DNA of 64,000 bases from the NCBI RefSeq assembly GCF_000966285.1, contig NZ_KQ031391.1, positions 6,510,430 to 6,574,429 on the forward strand, in the 5' to 3' direction. The position numbers and the translations under genes are program-made. Numbering within the stretch: the stretch's first letter is position 1; the number at the start of each line of letters is the position of its first letter. The notes beneath the pieces are model-generated. The model ran no database searches. It saw nothing but the letters and a program-made list of their open reading frames with translations, and had not been told where the DNA came from. The stretch comes from Pseudofrankia sp. DC12. GTDB lineage: Bacteria > Actinomycetota > Actinomycetes > Frankiales > Frankiaceae. Shown one piece after another: positions 17,242 to 27,623 of this stretch.

Positions 17242-17273
17242 AGGCCGGCGGCCCGGGGTCGGGCCGCCGGCCT
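17242..17273 (-). terminator. Terminator hairpin after SOD gene
   Basis: A perfect 14-bp stem (AGGCCGGCGGCCCG and complement) with a GGGT loop, lying just downstream of the Cu/Zn-SOD gene on the minus strand and upstream of the HAD gene. No T-run. Confidence 0.78.
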
Positions 17274-17311
17274 TCGGCGATCAGGGGGTGACGTACAGCT
17301 TGGCGGCCCGC

Positions 17312-17947
17312 TCAGAGATCCACGCAGGCGAGCCGGGCACCGGCCTTGCCCGCGTGGCCGGGCGCGGTTTCAGTGGACGTCTCGTGGATGACGATCGACT
17401 TGTGCGGGCGGTTGTCGAAGACCCAGTTGACGGTGGACTCGGAGTGCGCGGACCCGCTCGCGTCGGTGGTGAAGTCGAGCCAGATCTCGTTCTGCGGGTT
17501 GGCGTAGGCCGGGTCCACTGATGGCTGCTTCGGGTCGACCAGGTGCTGGTAGTGCGAGCCGGCGTCCTCGGCGCTCTGGCCGCAGGCGTTCGAGTGCACG
17601 TGCGCGCCGAACCGTTGGTTCGGCGGCAGCCCGCGCACCGCGAGCACGGTCAGCGTGTGGCCGGCGGCCTGCGCCGACACGACGGCGACATCCGCGTCGA
17701 CCGGCACGCGCGCCGTGTCGTAGGTGATGGCCTTGGCGTCCGGGCTGTACCGGGCGAACCGGGTGAGTACGACCGTCGGCGGGACGAGGACGGGCGGCGG
17801 CGACGGCGAGGAGGTCGTCGAGGCCGTGGCCGTGGGCGTCGCCGCGGCGGCCGACGGGTCGGTGGTGGAGCCGCAGCCGGCGAGGGCGAGCGGGACGAGG
17901 GCAACGATCATGCCGGCAGTGGCGGCAGACAGTCTGCTGTAGCGCAT
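17312..17947 (-). CDS. sodC: Cu/Zn superoxide dismutase-like lipoprotein
   Basis: A 211-aa exported protein. The signal peptide ends in a lipobox (LALAGCGST), followed by a Thr/Pro/Ser-rich linker and a Cu/Zn-SOD barrel. Metal-ligand regions are visible: GAHVHSNACG (His-x-His), GSHYQHL, LDFTTD and SIVIHET. The two conserved cysteines (NACG and LACVDL) can form the intrasubunit disulfide. It should convert superoxide to peroxide at the cell surface, as mycobacterial SodC does. The active-site loop is slightly divergent, so activity is probable but not certain. Confidence 0.88.
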   Translation of the reverse strand: MRYSRLSAATAGMIVALVPLALAGCGSTTDPSAAAATPTATASTTSSPSPPPVLVPPTVVLTRFARYSPDAKAITYDTARVPVDADVAVVSAQAAGHTLTVLAVRGLPPNQRFGAHVHSNACGQSAEDAGSHYQHLVDPKQPSVDPAYANPQNEIWLDFTTDASGSAHSESTVNWVFDNRPHKSIVIHETSTETAPGHAGKAGARLACVDL

Positions 17948-18100
17948 GAAGTGACTGTGTGTCAGTCGAAGGTAAACGTAAAGTATGAACCTGTGCGCGT
18001 CGCGTGATGAATACTGAACGGGAGCGCGGTAGCGGCCCGTCGCGCCCGGACGCCCGACGTGGCGCGAAAATATCTAACCCTTTGTGCGAGGATTGGCCTC

Positions 18101-18958
18101 ATGAGCGTCGCAGCACGGTCCGGGGCGCATCCTGCGCCGGAACCCGCCGGGAGTGGGAACGGCGAGGTCCCGGCCGCGCGGGCAGCCGGCCACGATCAGG
18201 CCCCGCCGGCCAGTCACATCGTCACCGAGCTCGGTCTGCGCCTGACCGACGGCGAGGGCGCGTTGCACGGGCACGCGCAGGTGACGCCGCACCTGTGCGT
18301 TCCGGGGGCGTCGACGCTGCGTACCTCCGTGCTGGCGACCTGGGCGGACGTCATCGCAGGCACCGTCGTGGGCGAGGCGCTCAGTCCGCGGATCCCGCTC
18401 ACGCTCGACCTGGAGATCCAGCTGTACGCCCAGGCGCGCAGCGGCGTCCGGATCGGCGTCGTCGCGCGGCTGCTGAAGGTCGGCCGGACGGTGGTCGTCA
18501 GCGAGACGCGGTTCCACGACGAGGCCTCGGGCGCGCCGCTGGCGGTCGCGCTCATCTCCTTCATCGCGTCGCCGAACCCGCGCGACGTGTTTCCCGACGG
18601 CTTCCCGAGGGCCTGGGGCAACCCTGCGCTGCTGGCCCGGCCGCTCGCCGACCGGATCGGCGGCCGGACCGTCGCGCCTGGCATCGTCGAGGTGCCGCGC
18701 CGTCCCGACGGGCTGAACGCCACGGGCGCGATCCAGGGCGGCCTCGTCGCCCTCGCCGCGGAGGAGGCGGCGTCCTCGCTGGCGGCCGGCCCGGTCGTGG
18801 TGGAGGCGATGAACGTCCGGTACCTGCGGCCGATCTCGACCGGCCCGGCGCGGGCGGTGGCCGTGGGCGACGGCCGGTTCTCCGTCGTGCACATCACCGA
18901 CGTCGGCGCAGGCAAGCTGAGCACGGTCGCCACCGTGCGCCTGACCGATCCCGCCTGA
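18101..18958 (+). CDS. Hotdog-fold acyl-CoA thioesterase-like protein
   Basis: A 285-aa protein with two hotdog-like halves: LHGHAQVTPHLCVPGASTLRTSVLATWADVIAG in the first and LNATGAIQGGLVALAAEEAAS in the second. The PaaI-type catalytic region G-x-I-x-G-G is recognisable in the second half. It probably hydrolyses or binds acyl-CoA thioesters. ATG 18101 has GAGG 13 bases upstream. It leads a plus-strand run of lipid/aromatic catabolism genes (SDR, second thioesterase, F420-type oxidoreductase, phosphotransferase). Confidence 0.8.
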   Translation: MSVAARSGAHPAPEPAGSGNGEVPAARAAGHDQAPPASHIVTELGLRLTDGEGALHGHAQVTPHLCVPGASTLRTSVLATWADVIAGTVVGEALSPRIPLTLDLEIQLYAQARSGVRIGVVARLLKVGRTVVVSETRFHDEASGAPLAVALISFIASPNPRDVFPDGFPRAWGNPALLARPLADRIGGRTVAPGIVEVPRRPDGLNATGAIQGGLVALAAEEAASSLAAGPVVVEAMNVRYLRPISTGPARAVAVGDGRFSVVHITDVGAGKLSTVATVRLTDPA

Positions 18959-19188
18959 CCGACCCCGCCCGACGTCGGGCTTCCGGCCGCGCGGACCGGC
19001 GGACGACGCGGCCCGGGCGCGGGCGGGCGGAAACGCATACTTTATCCGTTGCACCAAGAGGTGGCGGGCGCCGGGACGTAGGACGGCGCCCGGCCGGCAG
19101 AAAGATCCAGTTGTCCCGGCAGGTCAGCCACCAGCGGTCGGATACCCCGCGCTCGTGCCTGCCGGACCCGAACAGGGAGGAACGACGC

Positions 19189-19950
19189 GTGGAGCTCAAG
19201 GGCCTGCGGGCGGTCATCGTTGGCGGTGCCTCGGGCATGGCCAAGGCGACGGCGGAACTGGTCGTCGCGCGAGGGGGCAAGGTCGCGATCCTGGACCTGC
19301 CAACCAGCGCCGGACAGGCCGTCGCCGATGACCTCGGCGGCAGTTTCCACGTCTGCGACGTCACGGACTTCGAGGGCGTGGAAGGCGTCCTGGACGCGGC
19401 GGTCGGCGCGCTGGGGGGGATCGACGCGGTGGTCAACACCGCGGGCGGCTCCCGGTCGATCCGGACGATCAGCAAGGAGGGGCCGCTGCCCCTGAAGGAG
19501 TTCCAGAAGGTCATCGACCTGAACCTCACGGGCACCTTCAACGTGGCCCGGCTCGCCGCCTGGCAGATGAGCAAGCAGCAGCCGAACGAAGACGGCGAGC
19601 GCGGGGTGATCATCAACACCGCGTCGATCGCGGCCTTCGAGGGCCAGATCGGGCAGATCGCCTACACGGCGGCCAAGGGCGGTGTCGCCGCGATGTGCCT
19701 GACGATGGCCCGCGACCTCGGCTCGCTCGGCATCCGGGTGAACGCCATCGCGCCCAGCCTGTTCCACACCGGCCTGACCGCCGGAATCCCGGAGGAGTTC
19801 GAGAAGGTCCTGACGAAGGACGCCGCGTTCCCGAAGCGGATGGGCCGGCCCGAGGAGTACGCCCGCCTGGCCGTCGGCATCATCGAGAACCCGATGCTCA
19901 ACGGCTCCACGATCCGGCTCGACGGCGGCCAGCGCTTCGCGCCGAAGTAG
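19189..19950 (+). CDS. Short-chain dehydrogenase, 3-hydroxyacyl-CoA dehydrogenase type 2-like
   Basis: A 253-aa SDR. The cofactor motif is VGGASGMAKA, the NNAG element is NTAGG, the catalytic Ser is in NTASIAAF and the YxxxK motif is YTAAK. An acidic residue at the end of strand 2 (LDLP) points to NAD. The sequence resembles 17-beta-HSD10/3-hydroxyacyl-CoA dehydrogenase type 2. GTG 19189 follows GGGAGGA; a longer open frame upstream is not coding. Neighbouring thioesterases and oxidoreductase suggest a beta-oxidation-like or sterol side-chain pathway. Confidence 0.92.
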   Translation: MELKGLRAVIVGGASGMAKATAELVVARGGKVAILDLPTSAGQAVADDLGGSFHVCDVTDFEGVEGVLDAAVGALGGIDAVVNTAGGSRSIRTISKEGPLPLKEFQKVIDLNLTGTFNVARLAAWQMSKQQPNEDGERGVIINTASIAAFEGQIGQIAYTAAKGGVAAMCLTMARDLGSLGIRVNAIAPSLFHTGLTAGIPEEFEKVLTKDAAFPKRMGRPEEYARLAVGIIENPMLNGSTIRLDGGQRFAPK

Positions 19951-19979
19951 TCGACCCCATGGGCGCCGCGGCGGGCTTA

Positions 19980-20000
19980 TACATCTAGAGGTTTAGATGG
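19980..20000. promoter_or_regulatory. Inverted repeat CATCTA-N6-TAGATG
   Basis: CATCTA, six bases, TAGATG, in the gap between the SDR and the second thioesterase gene. The left half ACATCTAGA is shared with the palindrome at 15612-15637. The spacing differs, so a common regulator is uncertain. Confidence 0.45.
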
Positions 20001-20146
20001 TCCATGGGTAGCATGGCCGCGATGGAGACCACTCCGGACCCGGCCGGGAACCCAGGCGGGGCCGCCAGCCCGCCCGGCGGTGGCCTCGGCCGTCCCAGGA
20101 GCCCGCGCGGCGCCCGGCGGTCGAGCCCGGCGCCGGGAGTACCGAC

Positions 20147-20845
20147 GTGACCGGCCTCCCGGCGCCGGGCGCCGACCGCTGGACGTTCGGCGTCGAGCCC
20201 CTGCCGCAGACGGTCGAGCTCGCCGCCCGGTTACGTCGCGTAACCGGGCTCGTGCTCTCGATCGAGCACCCCGACCCACGGCTGGACGCGCTCGCCGCCG
20301 CCCTCGACGAGGCCGAGCGGCAGCTCGCGCCGCTCGCCCCGGCGGACCCGGAGCCCCGCGTCGGGGCCGCCGCGGCCGGCGACGGACGGCTCTACCTCGA
20401 CCACTCGCGCCACATCGGCGCGTTCAACCCCGCGTTCCCGGAGTACGAGATCGCCGTCGACGGCGACCGGGCGACCGGCACCGTCAACTTCCCCGTCGCC
20501 TACGAGGGCCCGCCGGGCCTGGTTCATGGCGGCTTCCTGGCCCTGTTCTTCGACGCGGCCATCCAGCACCACAACTGCGACGCCGGCGTGGCCGGCAGGA
20601 CGGCCGGCCTCCAGCTGCGCTACCGCCGCCCCGCCCCGGTGCTGACCGACCTGCGCTTCATGCTGACCCGGTCGCTCGAGGCCGGCCGGATCCACTCGAC
20701 CGGCGAGCTGCTGGCCGGTGACGTCCGCCTGTGCGAGGCGCGCATGGACGCGGTCCAGGGCGACCGGGCCAAGCTGCCGCCCGTGTCGCCGCGCCGGGCC
20801 CAGCCCGGCGCGGCCGGCGCATGTTCCGACGGGATTCCCACGTGA
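20147..20845 (+). CDS. PaaI-like hotdog thioesterase
   Basis: A 232-aa protein. The last 140 residues form a hotdog domain with VNFPVAYEGPPGLVHGGFLALFFDAAIQ, the PaaI/THEM4-type motif in which HGG positions the thioester and the downstream Asp/Glu acts in hydrolysis. The N-terminal 75 residues are helical. GTG 20147 is preceded by GGGAG. It lies 16 bp before the F420-type oxidoreductase, so the two are probably cotranscribed. Confidence 0.87.
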   Translation: MTGLPAPGADRWTFGVEPLPQTVELAARLRRVTGLVLSIEHPDPRLDALAAALDEAERQLAPLAPADPEPRVGAAAAGDGRLYLDHSRHIGAFNPAFPEYEIAVDGDRATGTVNFPVAYEGPPGLVHGGFLALFFDAAIQHHNCDAGVAGRTAGLQLRYRRPAPVLTDLRFMLTRSLEAGRIHSTGELLAGDVRLCEARMDAVQGDRAKLPPVSPRRAQPGAAGACSDGIPT

Positions 20846-20861
20846 GCTACCCGGGAGCGTT

Positions 20862-21947
20862 ATGTCCACCGATCAGCTGACCGAGCTGGGCTTCTATACC
20901 CTGGCAGGCCATTCCGCCACGCCCCGCGACCTGGTCACGGAGGTGCGGGCGGGCGAGGACCTCGGTCTCGGGACCGTCTTCGTCTCCGAGCGGTTCTCGA
21001 CCAAGGAGGCCGCGGCCCTGTGCGGCGCGGCGGGTGCCCTCACCGAGCGGCTGGGCGTCGCGACGGCGGCCACGAACCACCACACCCGCCACCCGATCGT
21101 CACCGCGACCTTCGCGACGACCATGCACCGGCTCACCGGCGGCCGCTTCGCGCTCGGGCTCGGCCGGGGCTTCGACCTGTTCTGGAAGGCCGTCGGGCTC
21201 CCGCCGGTGACCGCCGCCCAGATCGAGGACTTCGCCGGCCTGATGCGCCGCCTCTGGCACGGCGAGATGGTCCTCGGCCACGACGGCCCGGCCGGCAAGT
21301 ACCCCTACCTGCAGCAGGACGCGGACTTCGACGAGGACATCCCGCTGATGATGGCGGCACTCGGCCCGAAGACCCTGGAACTCGCCGGGCGCTGCCTGGA
21401 CGGCGTCGTGCTGCACACCTTCTTCTCGGGCAAGGCGCTGACCGACTCGATCGCGGCGGTCCGCCGGGGCGCCGAGGCGGCCGGCCGCGACCCCGACAGC
21501 ATCCGGATCTGGTCGGTGCTGGCCACGATCGGCGACCACGTCGCCCAGGAGCACGTGCTGCGCAAGACCGTCGGGCGCCTCGCCACGTACCTGATCGGGT
21601 ACGGGGACATGCTGGTCCGGGTGAACGACTGGGACCCGGCGGTTCTCGCCCGGTTCCGCGAGGACGAGCTCGTCAAGGGGTTCCGCGGCGCGTTCGACGC
21701 GAAGGCCGACGAGAAGGAGCTGGAGCATCTCGCGACGCTCCTGCCCGACGAGTGGCTGGCGGCCAGCGCCACCGGCACGCCCGAGCAGTGCGCCGACGCG
21801 GTGGTCCGCCAGTTCGGCCTCGGCGCGACCGGCGTCGTCCTGCACGGAGTGTCGCCGGACGAGCTGGTCCCGGTCGTCGAGGCCTACCGGAAGGTCCGGC
21901 CCGCGGCGGTCTCGGCCCTGCCCGCGAACCCCGGCCGGATGTCGTGA
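20862..21947 (+). CDS. LLM-class (probably F420-dependent) oxidoreductase
   Basis: A 361-aa luciferase-like TIM barrel. Typical segments are FVSERFSTKEAAALCGAAGALTERLGVATAATNHHTRHP, the GRFALGLGRGFD loop and IPLMMAALGPKTLELAGR. Actinobacterial members of this family transfer hydride with coenzyme F420. ATG 20862 follows GGGAGCG. The context (thioesterases, SDR, phosphotransferase) suggests a step in degradation of a lipid or sterol-type compound; the substrate is unknown. Confidence 0.9.
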   Translation: MSTDQLTELGFYTLAGHSATPRDLVTEVRAGEDLGLGTVFVSERFSTKEAAALCGAAGALTERLGVATAATNHHTRHPIVTATFATTMHRLTGGRFALGLGRGFDLFWKAVGLPPVTAAQIEDFAGLMRRLWHGEMVLGHDGPAGKYPYLQQDADFDEDIPLMMAALGPKTLELAGRCLDGVVLHTFFSGKALTDSIAAVRRGAEAAGRDPDSIRIWSVLATIGDHVAQEHVLRKTVGRLATYLIGYGDMLVRVNDWDPAVLARFREDELVKGFRGAFDAKADEKELEHLATLLPDEWLAASATGTPEQCADAVVRQFGLGATGVVLHGVSPDELVPVVEAYRKVRPAAVSALPANPGRMS

Positions 21948-22011
21948 CCAGACCGTCAACGAACACCCGGTCGACGAACGCCTCGTCGCCGAGCACTCAG
22001 GTGAGGGACGC

Positions 22012-23133
22012 ATGATGAGCGGCAACCTGCCGAACCCGGACCTGGACGAGGTCGCTCCCGGCGAGTGGGTCCTCGACGATCCCGCCGACGTCACCCCGGC
22101 GTGGATGACCAGCGTGCTGCGCGCCGGCGGTACCGACCTCGACGTGGCCGGGCTGTCGTACGAGCCGATCGGCACCGGCCAGCTCGGCGCCAGCTACCGG
22201 TTCGTCCTGGACGTCCCGGATGCCGGGCCTGACGCGCCGCGGACCGTGGTGCTGAAGATGGCGACCGGGCCCACCGAGATCAGGGACCTGATCGGCCTCG
22301 GCTACCGCACCGAGGTCAACTTCTACCGCCTGTTCGCCCCGGCGGCGCGGATCCGGGTCCCGCGCTGCTGGAGCGCCGACATCACCGCGGACGCCCGCCG
22401 GTTCACCCTGGTGCTGGAGGACGCCCACCCCGCCTTACCCGGCAGCCAGGTCGCCGGGTGCACCGCCGAGCAGGCCGCCACCGCGGTCCGCAACCTCGCC
22501 GGCCTGCACGCGTCGTTCTGGAACGACGAGACCCTCACCGGTGACGGCCACCAGTGGCTGCGCCGCGGCGACGAACGGGCCCTGATCGGCTTCGGGCGGC
22601 TGCTCGTCAGGGCGGCCGCCGACTTCGTCGAGCGGTTCCGGGCGGTGCTCCCGCCCGAGGACGCCGACACGCTGACCCGGACCGCCGACGCGATGTCCGG
22701 CTGGGGCCGGCGGATCGCCGGGCGCCATTCCCTGATCCACGGCGACTACCGGCTCGACAACCTCCTGTTCGCCGGCGGCGGCGACGTCACGGCTGTCGAC
22801 TGGCAGTCACTCGAGGTCGGTTTCCCCGGCCGCGACCTGGCCTACTTCCTCTCGACCGCCCTGCCGACCGAGCTGCGCCGGACCGACCAGAAGGCGCTGG
22901 TCGCGGCCTACCACGAGACCCTGGTCGGCTTCGGCGTCGCGGACTACTCGCTCGACGACTGCTTCCTGGACTACCGGCTCGGCATGCCCCAGGGACCGCT
23001 CATCACCGTGCTCGGCTGCATGTACAGCGCCAGCGCCCCGACCGAGACCTCCGACCGCATGTTCCTGTCGATGGCCACCAACGCCTGCGCGGCGATCCGC
23101 GACCTCGGCACCCTGGACCTGCTGTCGTCCTGA
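22012..23133 (+). CDS. Aminoglycoside phosphotransferase-like (APH/ecdysteroid kinase-like) protein
   Basis: A 373-aa protein kinase-like fold. The catalytic loop HGDYRLDN and the metal-binding AVDWQ are present, with a Lys-containing VVLKMA segment in the N-lobe. Related actinobacterial proteins occur in acyl-CoA and sterol catabolism clusters, where they are thought to phosphorylate hydroxylated substrates (as ACAD10/11 kinase domains do). The start is ATG 22012 or the next ATG three bases later, after GAGGG. It ends the plus-strand catabolic run. Confidence 0.88.
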   Translation: MMSGNLPNPDLDEVAPGEWVLDDPADVTPAWMTSVLRAGGTDLDVAGLSYEPIGTGQLGASYRFVLDVPDAGPDAPRTVVLKMATGPTEIRDLIGLGYRTEVNFYRLFAPAARIRVPRCWSADITADARRFTLVLEDAHPALPGSQVAGCTAEQAATAVRNLAGLHASFWNDETLTGDGHQWLRRGDERALIGFGRLLVRAAADFVERFRAVLPPEDADTLTRTADAMSGWGRRIAGRHSLIHGDYRLDNLLFAGGGDVTAVDWQSLEVGFPGRDLAYFLSTALPTELRRTDQKALVAAYHETLVGFGVADYSLDDCFLDYRLGMPQGPLITVLGCMYSASAPTETSDRMFLSMATNACAAIRDLGTLDLLSS

Positions 23134-23211
23134 CCGTCGCCGCGTGCGCCGGGACCAAGGCGACGGACGGACCTTGGTGGTCACGGTTCCTCAGGTCGAG
23201 AAGTCGAACGG

Positions 23212-24428
<1,217 letters not shown>

Positions 24429-24619
24429 TAGTTATCGAACGCAAGGATGGATTCGGCCCGTAGATCGCCGTCTGGGTCCTGATGGTCGTGCTGAGGTTCC
24501 GTCCACAGCCGCTGACGCGCCGAAACCGCGATCAGGGTCGCGAGGGCGCCGGCGCGACGGGACAGCCGTGGGCCGGGCGGCCGGCGGGCTGCGCCGACCA
24601 CTCGGCCCACGGATCGGGG

Positions 24620-25687
24620 CTATCTCCTGGCGAGGTCCCCCGCGCCCTGACCGACCGGTCGCGGTTCGCCCTCGGCGGAGCCGTCGAGGTCCCCGTCGAG
24701 CGCCGGCCCGGTCGCGCCCGCGAGCGCGGCGGCAGTGGCGCCAGCCTCGGCAGGCGATCCCGGCTCGGCCGGCTGCTCCGGTGCCGGCGTCAGCAGCGAC
24801 CAGATGACCGACGCGGTGAGCACGACCCCGATCACGCCGAGCGAGACGGCGATCGGGATGTGCACGACGTCCGTGAGCAGCATCTTCGCGCCGATGAACG
24901 CGAGGATGACGGCGAGCCCGGTGCCCAGGTGGTGGAACCGGTCGAGCGCCCCGGACAGCAGGAAGAACAGCGACCGAAGCCCGAGGATGGCCAGCGCGTT
25001 CGCCGTGTACACGAGGAACGTCTGGTCGGTCACGCCCAGCGCGGCCGGCACTGAGTCGAAGGCGAACAGCACGTCGGCCGTCTCGACCGCGACCAGGACC
25101 GCGAGCAGCGGCGTCGCGACGAGGACGCCGCGCCGACGCAGCAGGAACCGCTGGCCCTCGTACTGGTCCGTCACGGGGATGACACGGCGCAGCAGCCGGA
25201 CCGCCCTGCTCTGGCCCGGGTCCATGTCGACCTCGCCGGACCCGCGCACCATCTTGATCGCCGTGTAGACCAGGAACGCGCCGAACAGGTAGATCACGAC
25301 GTGGAAGGCGTTCAGCAGCGCCATGCCGCCGGCGATGAAGGCGAACCGCAGGACCAGCGCGCCCAGCACGCCGTAGAACAGCACCCGATGCTGGTACTGC
25401 CGGGGCACCTTGAAGTAGCCGAAGATCAGGGCGAAGACGAACAGGTTGTCGACCGAGAGGCTCTTCTCCAGCAGCCAGGCCGCGGTGTACTGCCCGGCCG
25501 CCGCCGGCCCCTGCCAGGCCCAGATGACCAGGGCGAAGCCGAGACCGAGGCTCACCCACAGCGCACTCCACAGCGCCGCCTCGCGGAACTTGATCACGTG
25601 GGCTCGCCGGTGCGCGAGCAGATCGAGGGCCAGCAGGGCGACTAGGGCGGCGACGAAGGCTGCCCAGGCCCAGATGGGGACGTGCAT
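24620..25687 (-). CDS. TerC/Alx-family integral membrane protein
   Basis: A 355-aa membrane protein with about eight to nine helices. The two acidic family motifs are present: LLEKSLSVDNLFVFAL and, in the second half, VLFAFDSVPAALGVT. TerC/Alx proteins export manganese or act in metal loading of secreted enzymes. The last 45 residues are a soluble Ala/Gly/Pro-rich tail. ATG 25687 follows GGAGGAACG. I do not see a convincing yybP-ykoY manganese riboswitch upstream. Confidence 0.92.
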   Translation of the reverse strand: MHVPIWAWAAFVAALVALLALDLLAHRRAHVIKFREAALWSALWVSLGLGFALVIWAWQGPAAAGQYTAAWLLEKSLSVDNLFVFALIFGYFKVPRQYQHRVLFYGVLGALVLRFAFIAGGMALLNAFHVVIYLFGAFLVYTAIKMVRGSGEVDMDPGQSRAVRLLRRVIPVTDQYEGQRFLLRRRGVLVATPLLAVLVAVETADVLFAFDSVPAALGVTDQTFLVYTANALAILGLRSLFFLLSGALDRFHHLGTGLAVILAFIGAKMLLTDVVHIPIAVSLGVIGVVLTASVIWSLLTPAPEQPAEPGSPAEAGATAAALAGATGPALDGDLDGSAEGEPRPVGQGAGDLARR

Positions 25688-25969
25688 GACCGTTCCTCCA
25701 GGTGAGTCCGGGTAGGCGGTGGGATCGGCGGCGGACGACAGGTCGGCCGCCGCGGGCCTTGGCCCGGTGCTGGCCGGGGCGAGTGGTTCGGTGTCCCGGC
25801 GGGCCGGCTTGGCCTACATCCCATTCAACGGGCCGCGGCCTTGCAGACCCACGGCAGGAACAGTGCGATGTGCGCGACGTTGCCTAGGATTCGATTGCCG
25901 ACACTCGGCAGGAGGCGGCGGTATCCGGAGCCGTTCGCGGTGGTGATCAAGCGGGACGGAGGGTGACGG

Positions 25970-27310
25970 GTGCCGGTCGAGGACGAGCTCGACGGCTCGG
26001 CGGCGCTGCCGGGAACGAGCCTGACCAGGCTGCCCCGCGCGGCGGTGCTGGCCGCCCAGGACGCCCGGCTGCCGGCCAGCCTGCTCGGCGACTACCTGCC
26101 GACGCTCGCGTCGGCCGCCGAGACCGGCCGCCGGCTCGCTGCGGCGGAGCTGGCCCGCTTCCACGGGCTCGGCCAGGCGGCGGCCGAGTCGGGGGCGTCG
26201 CTGCGGGCGCTCGTCGACCTCTACCTGTCCGCGACCTGGCGGGCCTGGCCGTCGCTGCCGGCCGTGCGCGCCGCGGGCACCCGCAACGAGGCCGACCGGA
26301 CGCGGGCGGCGGCTGCCGCCGTCCTGCGGGCGAGCGACGACGCGGTCGCCGCCGTGTGCGAGGGCTACGAGGCGGCCCGGGCCGCGCGAGCCAGGGCCGA
26401 GGAGGCACTGCGCCGCGAGCTGATCGACGACCTGCTGACCGGGACGTCGACCGACCCGGGCCTGGTGCTCGAACGGTCGGCCGCCTTCGGGCTGCACCTG
26501 GAGGCGCCGCACGTCGTGCTCGTCGCCGCCGGCGAGCGCCGGTTCGTCGACGGCCGCGGGACCAGCCGCGCGGTGGACGCGGCGCTGCGTTCGACCTGCG
26601 CCACGGAGCCGCTCGTCGCGGTCAAGGACGGCCTGCTCGTCTGCGTGGTGCCGCAGGAGATCGCCGACAGCACGCCGGCGGATCCGAGCCGGCCGGACTC
26701 GCCGGGCGCCGGACCGCCCGCCGCCGGTGCCAGCCAGCCGGGACCAGGCGGGGGCGGCTCGTCGTTCTTCACCCCGTTGCGGAACGCGTCCGCCGCCGCC
26801 AGCGGGGCGCCCCGGGCGCTCGGGGCGCTGACCGCGGCGCTGTCGGCGGCCGCCGGCTCACCGCCGTGGCGGGTCGGGGTCAGCCGCCCGCGCACGGGCG
26901 TGACCGGCACGCGGATCGGCTTCGCCGAAGCGTCGTCGGTGGTCGAGCTGGCCGGCCGCCTCGGCCTCGTGCGCCAGCCGACCCACGCCGACGACCTGCT
27001 GATCTTCCGGGTGCTGCTGCGCGACCGGGAGGCCCTGGTCGAGCTGGTGGACAGCGTGCTGGGCCCGCTGCGGACCGCGCGCGGCGGTGCGGGCCCGCTG
27101 CTGGACACGCTGGACGCCTACTTCGCGGCGGGCGCCGTCGCGCTCGCGGCCGCGCGCCGGCTGCACCTGTCGGCACGGGCGCTCACCTACCGGCTGGCGC
27201 GCGTACACCAGCTCACCGGGCACGACCCGACCGCGCCGACGGACCGCTACGTGCTGCAGACAGCGGTGCTCGGCGCCCGCCTGCTGGACTGGGACCCGCC
27301 GGCCCCCTGA
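25970..27310 (+). CDS. CdaR/PucR-type helix-turn-helix regulator
   Basis: A 446-aa regulator. The N-terminal half is helical and sensory; the middle is a GGDEF-like CdaR domain remnant interrupted by a Pro/Gly/Ser-rich linker (about residues 235-265). The C-terminal HTH reads FAAGAVALAAARRLHLSARALTYRLARVHQLTG, the standard PucR_C helix pair. These regulators often control purine, sugar-acid or aromatic catabolism. GTG 25970 is preceded by GGACGGAGGG. It is divergent from terC with about 280 bp between; its target is not evident. Confidence 0.88.
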   Translation: MPVEDELDGSAALPGTSLTRLPRAAVLAAQDARLPASLLGDYLPTLASAAETGRRLAAAELARFHGLGQAAAESGASLRALVDLYLSATWRAWPSLPAVRAAGTRNEADRTRAAAAAVLRASDDAVAAVCEGYEAARAARARAEEALRRELIDDLLTGTSTDPGLVLERSAAFGLHLEAPHVVLVAAGERRFVDGRGTSRAVDAALRSTCATEPLVAVKDGLLVCVVPQEIADSTPADPSRPDSPGAGPPAAGASQPGPGGGGSSFFTPLRNASAAASGAPRALGALTAALSAAAGSPPWRVGVSRPRTGVTGTRIGFAEASSVVELAGRLGLVRQPTHADDLLIFRVLLRDREALVELVDSVLGPLRTARGGAGPLLDTLDAYFAAGAVALAAARRLHLSARALTYRLARVHQLTGHDPTAPTDRYVLQTAVLGARLLDWDPPAP

Positions 27311-27623
27311 CACCGGCGGGGCACCCTGCCGGGCTAGGCCCGTTCTCCGCACGTGCACCCTATGGCCAGGACGAGTGATCTCCTGTCGGCCCACCGTCCG
27401 GCAGCCGGGTGTCCGGAGGGTGAAATCTGACAGGATTCAACTTGTTCGATCACAGCGGGTGCGGGTTGTCGGTGCGAGCCCCACTTCATGATCAAAAATG
27501 GCACGTCGGGGCATCGAAACCCCATGCGCGGAAGACAGGGCTAGGCCGCCCCGGCGCGGCCCTGAAGGTTGCCGCCGCCCCGCGGTGGTGCCGGTGCGGC
27601 GGTCCGCGACCGAGCCTGCGAGG
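27311..27623. other. Intergenic region between convergent genes
   Basis: About 310 bp between the convergent regulator and PEP carboxykinase genes. On the minus strand a short hairpin GGGG-N8-CCCC (27508-27523) is followed by a TTTTT at 27494-27498, a weak terminator candidate for the PEP carboxykinase transcript. The stretch around 27430-27490 resembles a tRNA T-arm but no full cloverleaf can be drawn. Confidence 0.35.

Noticed and set aside
25688-25969. yybP-ykoY manganese riboswitch before terC
   Set aside because: I could not recognise the conserved internal loops of that class; a covariance-model search would settle it.
27430-27520. tRNA-like segment (GTTCGATC and a run like a T-arm)
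   Set aside because: No acceptor or anticodon stem can be paired with it; it is not a full cloverleaf.
27494-27523. Rho-independent terminator for pckG
   Set aside because: The stem is only four base pairs with an eight-base loop; the T-run is separated from it. Kept only as a weak note in the intergenic entry.
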